Below, in pieces: positions 30,601-35,668 of a stretch of 35,668 bases of DNA. Positions within the stretch are counted from its first letter, which is position 1; each line of letters starts with the position of its first letter. The DNA comes from Candidatus Kaiserbacteria bacterium GW2011_GWA2_52_12 (GTDB lineage: Bacteria > Patescibacteriota > Minisyncoccia > Phycocordibacterales > UBA2100). The DNA lies in contig LCQW01000016.1 of assembly GCA_001004345.1 (NCBI GenBank), forward strand, positions 1-35,668, given 5' to 3'. Made by a program: the position numbers and the translations under genes. The notes under the pieces were generated by a model. That model had not been told where the DNA came from, did not search any database, and was given only the letters and a program-made list of their open reading frames with translations.

Positions 30601-33551
30601 CTTTGAAGACCTAAAATATCTCGATCTTCATGCCATTTCAATATATCTAAGTCAGCCCAATAGCTAAATAAAGCTCCGTAATTGATTTTAGATTCTCGTA
30701 TACCTGTACTAACGTATAAACTTGCTCGGAATAAACCAGTCATTGCCCTTGCAGACCAAGAGCTTGGAGCCTTTACGATCCATTCTTCTACATCTTTTTG
30801 TTTACCGGCAATACCATAAAGTATGCCGATGAGAAAATTGTCATAGTAAAACCCTCTCCACTTTGCTCGCTCTTCTGAGTCGTGTTCTCTGATCTTGTCC
30901 GGGAAAATATCGTATTCGGGAAGTAATGGTAGATCAAATTGGCTACCCTTTATGGCTTTAAATAGCGAACAAATTAGTGGTAAATCTGGGCTACTATTCA
31001 AGTAAGTAGAAATATCATCACCTTTGTTTTTAAAACCATACCTTGCACACTCTACTAGCACGGCTTGTTTTTCTGTTCCCGTAAGATCGAGTTCAAATAA
31101 TTTGGTGATCTTTTCCTTTTGTCCAAGTGCAAACAGTTGACGTGAGTAAATACCAAATAAAAATTGTGTAATATTTAGGTCCCGAAACTGAATTATGTAC
31201 TTATAAATATTTTCTGTTTTATGGGTCCGATCATAAGGTAGTACGTTAAGAAGCGCGGCTGTCGCACTTGGAATTGAATTCTGACGATACTCCTGTCTAC
31301 TCAACCTCTCAATCAATATTTCGTTAATTTCTTCCACCACCATATCTTTACCAGTAGCGTTGGCCGTACTTGCAAGTTCAGGAAGCAAGGTTGATGGCAA
31401 AGATTCGAAATCAAGATAATCAAAGACGTTAGGGTTCCGCTGAAGAGCTTCCTTCCATACAAGCTCTGTTGCTTCTTCAACAAAATCTTTTGAGTTTAGG
31501 TAGTACGTATGTAGATAGGAAATTTGTAGCCCTTTTCCAAAATCTTCTTTCTCGCAGGCAACTCTTGCGGCTAATTTCATCTGCTTAGAAATTTGACTGG
31601 AATTAGATGGATAGCAAATAGCATTTATAAGCCATTCCCGATCTATCTCAAGAATCGGATTACTATTGCCAAGCTCATGTTCTATTATTCTTAGCTCTGC
31701 CCACTTTAAATATTCATGACTTGATTGTTCCAGCCATTTTTTGATGTTTGTTTTTATTACAATTCTTTGTTGGGTCATTTCCGGCCGGTCCCTCAAAAAT
31801 AGCTCGAAGCTGTTGTGGTACACGCTCATCTGATCACGAAGATTTTTAGAAATCAGATGAGAAATTTGTTTGAAACCATTTGTCACATCTTCTGGGCTAG
31901 TCGTAGAAAAAGAGATGCATTCAATAAGCTGTCTCTCCGTGAAAAGAAAGTTAACACTAGCCATTGCAAGCAGGAGCTCCTTTGCTTTATCTGAAATCTG
32001 GTTCCAAAGAGAATCGTAATATTTTTCAATCCCAGCACCGTATGATATGAGATCATTGCACGAATAATCTGTAACAAGACTATTTCCGGAAATATTCTTT
32101 AACTGTTGTAAACTATAACGCAAATGCAGAGGATTACCTTCGGTGATTGAAAACAACTTTTCTACCAGATTTTTAAATTGCTCAGCTTGATCTGGTAAAT
32201 GTAAGCCTATTTTATTTGCTTGGATGAGTTTTGAAACAGCATCTTTGCTTAGACCCTTTATTTCTGTCCATTTAGTCTCAGGACATTTATCAAAAACGAT
32301 TTGTGGCAGATGTGGCTTGGCAACTGCCTGCATACCAATAATGATCCAGACACCTGGCTGTGGTAGGCATATTTCCTTTAAAAAACTCTCTAATTCATTT
32401 TTTTCACCATAGCGCAAAACATGGTCGAGTCCATCAATGATTACGATGAGGGACTTACTCTCTGAATTGAGTTTTGTAGCTATTGTTGTAATAAATTCTC
32501 CAACAGGTATTTCTTTTGAGTTCTTATTCGCCAAATCCCCAAGCTCCTCTTTGTGTGATTTTAATTGTGACTTGATAGCCTCAATGACTCGTTCCGCGTT
32601 CAGGCGTTCTTGAGGGTTAGAATCTTCAGGAGATATGTGGTAATGATGTTTTATTGAGATTAACTTTTTTTCGCTCAACTCTTTATCAAGTTTTGATAAA
32701 TACACGCTTTTACCGACACCGGGTTTACCAAAAATTACCTTTATACCGCCTTCAGGCTTTTGCAGGTCAGATAAAATTGACTGATGGGTATGATCATCAA
32801 AAAACTCAAAATCAGCTGGAATATCAAACTGTTCTTCCAGTGGCCGCGGTAGATCAAATTCACACCACCTGCGAAGGGTTTCGATATCCAACTGCCTAGT
32901 ATTCTGTTGTCGGCATTCCTTGTCTATTTCGTGATATAGATTAGTAACACCGGATTCAGTTGCACTTAAATTTTCATAGAAGCTTTTTCTTATCGTAGCT
33001 TCTAAGTCATCTCCGGAAAGATTTTCTTGATTGAACCGAAAATGAAGTGTCTGAAAGATACGAACAGCGTTATCTTCGTTTCCAATTTCTACGATAATTC
33101 GATTATAAAGATCAAGAGTCTCCGTTTTAATTCTTTGGATATCAACTAGTTCGTTGCTCAGATATTTAGTAATATCATCTTCAGCTTCTCCGTTTGTAAT
33201 AAAAAACGCCTCCTTAGTTTTATCGAGGCGAGTCGCTAAAGAATTTGCCCACTTTTTTATAAGAGAAGTGCCACCGCTTCTCTCTGTATTTAAAAGACTG
33301 TTCCAAGTCCATTTATTTGCAGGGTCTTGTCTATGCTTTGTCTGATAGAAATGATAAAAATCGTCTGAATCAAGACAGACAATATCATCGAGATAGAACT
33401 TGCTAGGGTCTTCTTCGTCAGGACACGTTTCAAACTGAATCCACTTATATTTTTCCGGGGCAATAAGCCACTCACCGCACAACCTTAAACCCCAGAAATT
33501 CTGGTAAGCAAATCCGCTTCTGATAGAACTTGTGCGATTAGTGTGTGACAT
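27687..33551 (-). CDS. Giant Cap4-like nuclease-STAND NTPase (Avs-like antiphage protein), 1954 residues
   Basis: Predicted innate-immunity sensor. Residues 10-235 resemble the Cap4/DUF4297 endonuclease: RSGFAYQNFWGLRLC, then Glu41, Asp55-Asp56 (YLDDIV) and Gln70-x-Lys72 (YQTKH), a PD-(D/E)xK-type set. Residues about 245-520 form a STAND/NACHT-type ATPase: Walker A GKPGVGKS (275-282) and Walker B LIVIIDGLDHV (Asp373, Asp376), then a winged-helix-like section. Residues about 600-1750 are a long alpha-helical repeat region (TPR/HEAT-like), followed by a distinct mixed C-terminal domain. This nuclease-STAND-long repeat order and size match the Avs family, in which the repeats bind a phage protein (terminase or portal) and the nuclease then degrades DNA. 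Coding bias is AT-richer than neighbours; probably acquired. It is intact, between an acidic gene and a restriction locus. Confidence 0.85.
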   Translation of the reverse strand: MSHTNRTSSIRSGFAYQNFWGLRLCGEWLIAPEKYKWIQFETCPDEEDPSKFYLDDIVCLDSDDFYHFYQTKHRQDPANKWTWNSLLNTERSGGTSLIKKWANSLATRLDKTKEAFFITNGEAEDDITKYLSNELVDIQRIKTETLDLYNRIIVEIGNEDNAVRIFQTLHFRFNQENLSGDDLEATIRKSFYENLSATESGVTNLYHEIDKECRQQNTRQLDIETLRRWCEFDLPRPLEEQFDIPADFEFFDDHTHQSILSDLQKPEGGIKVIFGKPGVGKSVYLSKLDKELSEKKLISIKHHYHISPEDSNPQERLNAERVIEAIKSQLKSHKEELGDLANKNSKEIPVGEFITTIATKLNSESKSLIVIIDGLDHVLRYGEKNELESFLKEICLPQPGVWIIIGMQAVAKPHLPQIVFDKCPETKWTEIKGLSKDAVSKLIQANKIGLHLPDQAEQFKNLVEKLFSITEGNPLHLRYSLQQLKNISGNSLVTDYSCNDLISYGAGIEKYYDSLWNQISDKAKELLLAMASVNFLFTERQLIECISFSTTSPEDVTNGFKQISHLISKNLRDQMSVYHNSFELFLRDRPEMTQQRIVIKTNIKKWLEQSSHEYLKWAELRIIEHELGNSNPILEIDREWLINAICYPSNSSQISKQMKLAARVACEKEDFGKGLQISYLHTYYLNSKDFVEEATELVWKEALQRNPNVFDYLDFESLPSTLLPELASTANATGKDMVVEEINEILIERLSRQEYRQNSIPSATAALLNVLPYDRTHKTENIYKYIIQFRDLNITQFLFGIYSRQLFALGQKEKITKLFELDLTGTEKQAVLVECARYGFKNKGDDISTYLNSSPDLPLICSLFKAIKGSQFDLPLLPEYDIFPDKIREHDSEERAKWRGFYYDNFLIGILYGIAGKQKDVEEWIVKAPSSWSARAMTGLFRASLYVSTGIRESKINYGALFSYWADLDILKWHEDRDILGLQSAFSDSVKAILEDIIVLKEYFGNGQEITLADYVAITKNPPFFSKSDLTSLTLEAYQPLLARDVYEKIKNEDIDVLSKTVNYFPDRARDYSTISKITRLYGETELSHSLLKKASDNLLGYGYHKDTYLFDVLEAIEFCAKSGIEKTKIDDWTSRIIPLIESVGEYTDGDETNHLPYELADLLATQDQALLRKYYYHSADKEELYHAEDLFKYVIKSLSFSKEEAIALASTAVEKDAFLELKTIAQSNPDASTALEKIQSYLGQINFPTEKGSSYTGIEKPTQDYSKIDPEHLLEHLDTNFENRWEWNNYLIGWIGYWLDKSGKEKIYNTLKQIIDKFGVQAISGELLDTLYPLAFEFDNGTAFDMLCKAQINDHGWQRYWTDKKKAEKRWQFIKEKYPRRYLEFFQKSTDYHVPLSRGVEYLLLFGDSAKAESITEASVCFAKSLVTDSNIPLPEWSESRSEVNILDILIQRLIWPSPLVRERAATALAYLLCSSTKKEDVLKILLSWIEEQRLETAVAIGFLPIIKAFSIIGNPNDLKYIDIKTLAKAVSINSEVIEKLFDELTLLTTQDKPELPSPIDIELVPTGYSSNPFFAKYIKTFLAPIYMQRAEEIERRSRKQFIQQWVFTADNIIRDTGIQLNSNQVYYYARSEHDEFLLGFSSKISEVYRSAFLRVLQHFYQNGDIPKDFYLEYAYATLPIELSKWKILLNRAPDWWPKLAPISTLDTKKDDPLTTIYFENSPEDLIKNSDGKVLVAAEGAIQTANGWVDDPMHSFLLVAFGYKVVGSEMPTPEEVAEEIAYSPTLVTIPSRTNRPFNFLEDRENHLPVGSEGIRIKDIVIYPIVARDRDLCIALWQYFRDYDMAFNLNHSLSQELKIELGKNKWQLKNKDERIVATYEDWLEGLKERYDRNMPLPHGQSLTLDQDFLNSWLSGDNLRLGYLLKSTYRSRQYSHDEVKKYKETKLLNVSNIII

Positions 33552-33595
33552 AGCATATCATTCTCATTTTTTGATCTTGTCGATATTCGTAGACA

Positions 33596-34321
33596 TTAGT
33601 GCTTCCACTCCTCATGCGAAAGGACGAAGCGGTTCAGTTCGTCTTTTATGCTTCGCCACTTGGGGACGTTCTTCGTCATTAGACTGACAAATTTCTCTGT
33701 GTGTTTCTTTTCAATCAAATGCAAGAGCTCGTGGACGACAACATATTCCACGCAAGTGATCGGCTTCTTCACCAGCTCGAGGTTGATCAAAATGCGAGCA
33801 CGTTTGTGATTGCAGGTACCCCAACGGGTCTTCATCTGCTTTATCCCCCAGTAGCTCGTTTGCACGCCAATCTTTTTCTGCCACTTCGTTATCAAGTTTC
33901 CCACCACCGGATGCAACTGCTTGCGATACCACTCCGTTATTACCTCGTGCCTTTTTGCTATCGTGCTCTTTGGACGAACCTGTAAGATGATTTTGTTTTT
34001 GCCTTTCAAAAAGACGGCTGGTACATCATCCTTATAAACCAGCTCAAGACGATACCGCTTGCCAAAAAAGTAATGGCTTTCGCCGGAGACATAAGTACGC
34101 TTGGTCTGTCGTTCCTGTCCGGCAAATTTACCTTGCTGACGTTTAATCCATGGGAGCCGAGTAGCTATAAGAGTCCGGATAGCGTCGTCTTTCATATTCT
34201 CCGGAGAGGTTACCCTGACACGCCCGGCCGGTGGCAATACCGAGAGATGCAAATTCTTGATCGGCTTGCGGACGACCAAGACCTCGACACTTCCGAGTTG
34301 TAAATATGAATTAGTACTCAT
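33596..34321 (-). CDS. YgjP/DUF45-type M48-like metallopeptidase
   Basis: A 241-residue protein with the zincin motif VVVHELLHLIEKKH: His197-Glu198 and His201, with a third ligand probably in the following helix. The N-terminal half (VEVLVVRKPIKNLHLSVLPP, GRVRVTSPENM, LPWIKRQQGKF) and YWGIKQMKTRWGTCNHKRARILINLELV are characteristic of the YgjP-like DUF45 family. Such genes are frequently found directly downstream of hsdR in type I restriction loci, though their part in restriction is unknown. The start is ATG 34321, which overlaps the end of hsdR by 11 bases and implies translational coupling; an extension to 34342 is less likely. It lies 44 bases upstream of the Avs-like gene on the same strand. 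Confidence 0.9.
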   Translation of the reverse strand: MSTNSYLQLGSVEVLVVRKPIKNLHLSVLPPAGRVRVTSPENMKDDAIRTLIATRLPWIKRQQGKFAGQERQTKRTYVSGESHYFFGKRYRLELVYKDDVPAVFLKGKNKIILQVRPKSTIAKRHEVITEWYRKQLHPVVGNLITKWQKKIGVQTSYWGIKQMKTRWGTCNHKRARILINLELVKKPITCVEYVVVHELLHLIEKKHTEKFVSLMTKNVPKWRSIKDELNRFVLSHEEWKH

Positions 34322-35668
34322 TTTGATTCTTGATAATCTCAAAGAGATTTTTCAGCTCTTCGTCTGAAATATCCGGCAACGCCTTTTTGATTTCAATCTT
34401 GATTGCTCGCTCTTTCAGATGATTACCACGCCAGTCGGACTGTCTCGCGCCCAAGACCGCTTTGTCCACGACCAGAGCTTTTTCAACATCCTGTCCCAAG
34501 TTATCGTAGAGAGCACGCTTGGCCGATGTGTTAATTTCCAAGCCTACCGACTCATCCATCGGATTTTTTACTTTCTTGGACAAAGCCACGACCTGCTTGA
34601 GATATTCCTTATACTCCACGTCTGCCTGTTTTCGCTTCTTGACCAATTCATCCAAGAGCTCGGACATTCGCAAGTAATACTTCGGGTTAGTCGGCATTTC
34701 ATCAATGATCAGCTTGCGGACGTTGTTCTCAATCGTCTCCGCCATTGCATCCTGACTTTGTTTTATAGCGTCCGGCAATTCGTTAAGAGCGTCCTCACCC
34801 TTCTGCACAATCAGATCAACCAGCGTCATATCATCAAACGCTGAAAGCTTCTCGCTTTCTTTGGCTGTGATATAGCGGTCAATAAGCACGCGCATTGCTG
34901 GCTCGTATTTCTTGAGATCAATGTAATCACCACTGGCGAGTTTTACTTCCATTCGCACCCGCTCAAAGTGCCTGACCTCTCGCTCGATGGCCTGCGCTTG
35001 GTCTTTGGTATATCCGGCACTGGCCATGTCATTGGCGAGATCGGCATACGCTCGAAGCAAGTGACTAACTGTTTTATACAGCTTCACTCGCTTAACTTCG
35101 TTCTCCTTGAGTGAGTACGGATTTTCTACATCACCGCAGAAATAGCGAATGTAGGTGGCCGAGTCTTTTGGGGGAGATACCGGTTCGCATAAAGCTCGGA
35201 CGATTTCCAACGCCTCGTCCAAATCCTTTTTGCCTTCTTCCATCCGATCCTTCAAGAGGCCAAGTACATCCTCCTTATCAAAGCCCTCAAGAGCACCGGC
35301 GGTATAATCACCGACCGCTTGCTCAAGCTTTTTGAACAGGTCCCGATAGTCCACGATATAGCCGTACTCTTTGTCTTCGCCATCCAAACGATTTACACGG
35401 CAAATCGCTTGGAACAGCCCGTGATCCTGCATGTTTTTGTCGATGTAGAGATATGTCGCCGGTGGTGCATCAAAGCCGGTGAGCAATTTGTCCACCACAA
35501 TGAGAAGTTGCATCTGGCCGGGTTGCTCAATAAACTTCTTTTTGATTTCTTTCTCGAAATCCTCCGTGCTTTTGCCGTTGAGCATTTTCTGATAGACGGC
35601 ATACTCACGTGTGTCGGTAGAAAGCGCGCCGGGTTCATAGGAAGTTACGACAGCACACTTGGTAAAGC
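34311..35668 (-). CDS. hsdR: Type I restriction enzyme R subunit (HsdR), C-terminal part
   Basis: The last 451 residues of the restriction/translocase subunit; the gene runs off the window end with its frame open. The second RecA-like helicase domain is visible at the start: KCAVVTSYEPGA, then LLIVVDKLLTGFDAPPATYLYIDK (motif V) and GLFQAICRVNRLDGEDKEYGYIVDYRDLF (motif VI). This is followed by the long helical C-terminal region that contacts the methyltransferase (ERVRMEVKLASGDYIDLKKYEPAMR). The nuclease and first helicase domains, and hsdM and hsdS, must lie outside. HsdR cuts unmethylated foreign DNA after ATP-driven translocation. The product is not visibly damaged within the window. Confidence 0.95.
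   Translation of the reverse strand, partial: FTKCAVVTSYEPGALSTDTREYAVYQKMLNGKSTEDFEKEIKKKFIEQPGQMQLLIVVDKLLTGFDAPPATYLYIDKNMQDHGLFQAICRVNRLDGEDKEYGYIVDYRDLFKKLEQAVGDYTAGALEGFDKEDVLGLLKDRMEEGKKDLDEALEIVRALCEPVSPPKDSATYIRYFCGDVENPYSLKENEVKRVKLYKTVSHLLRAYADLANDMASAGYTKDQAQAIEREVRHFERVRMEVKLASGDYIDLKKYEPAMRVLIDRYITAKESEKLSAFDDMTLVDLIVQKGEDALNELPDAIKQSQDAMAETIENNVRKLIIDEMPTNPKYYLRMSELLDELVKKRKQADVEYKEYLKQVVALSKKVKNPMDESVGLEINTSAKRALYDNLGQDVEKALVVDKAVLGARQSDWRGNHLKERAIKIEIKKALPDISDEELKNLFEIIKNQNEY

Overview
The window looks like a chromosomal contig of an ultra-small Patescibacteria/CPR bacterium, most likely a Parcubacteria lineage. That is an inference from the protein set, not from a marker gene: no rRNA or tRNA is visible. 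The set includes small secreted peptidoglycan-binding and DUF5666-like proteins, an S74-type fibre-like surface protein, a Cys-rich repeat protein with a Pro/Gln-rich tail, a REP-associated Y1 transposase, many hypothetical proteins, and almost no biosynthetic genes. Genes read in the standard code. Purine-rich Shine-Dalgarno sites are strong in front of some genes and absent in front of others.

Layout. 139-2548: a three-gene phosphorelay (PAS/HisKA_2-type histidine kinase, OmpR-type regulator, and a short HisKA-receiver protein without an ATPase domain). 2748-3744: two small secreted or envelope-type proteins. 3932-5600 (minus): a small unknown gene and a GH13 glycosidase. 5850-14293: a co-directional block with signal peptide/TM protein, VWA protein, TM coiled-coil protein, second VWA protein, HtrA-like protease, MoxR AAA+ ATPase (frameshifted) and DUF58 protein. 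In order and architecture this resembles mxaACKL plus mxaRS of methylotrophs, or the Bat operon, but no methanol dehydrogenase is present. 14401-15677 (minus): a zinc-binding mini-protein and a D-2-hydroxyacid dehydrogenase. 15815-16840: an SbmA/BacA-like transporter. 16988-18319 (minus): a CtpA-type protease. 18364-21104: a fibre-like S74 protein and a REP/RAYT transposase unit. 21202-23537 (minus): a tiny basic ORF, an MFS transporter and an exported alpha/beta-hydrolase-like protein. 23655-27213: small unknown genes, the Cys-repeat protein, a YjbQ-type protein and a HIT protein.

27498-35668 (minus) is a defence island: the C-terminal part of a type I restriction HsdR, an overlapping YgjP-type metallopeptidase, a 1954-residue protein with a Cap4/DUF4297-like nuclease N-terminus followed by a STAND-type P-loop NTPase and a very long helical C-terminus (Avs-like), and a 58-residue acidic protein 12 bases downstream of it. 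The giant gene is visibly AT-richer than the rest of the window, consistent with horizontal acquisition.

The most interesting points are the Avs-like gene with its acidic partner, the Mxa/Bat-like chaperone cluster outside a methylotrophic context, and the REP hairpins that flank the transposase and also sit in frame inside the fibre gene. The fibre gene has in addition lost the middle of its Ig-like domain and shifted frame.
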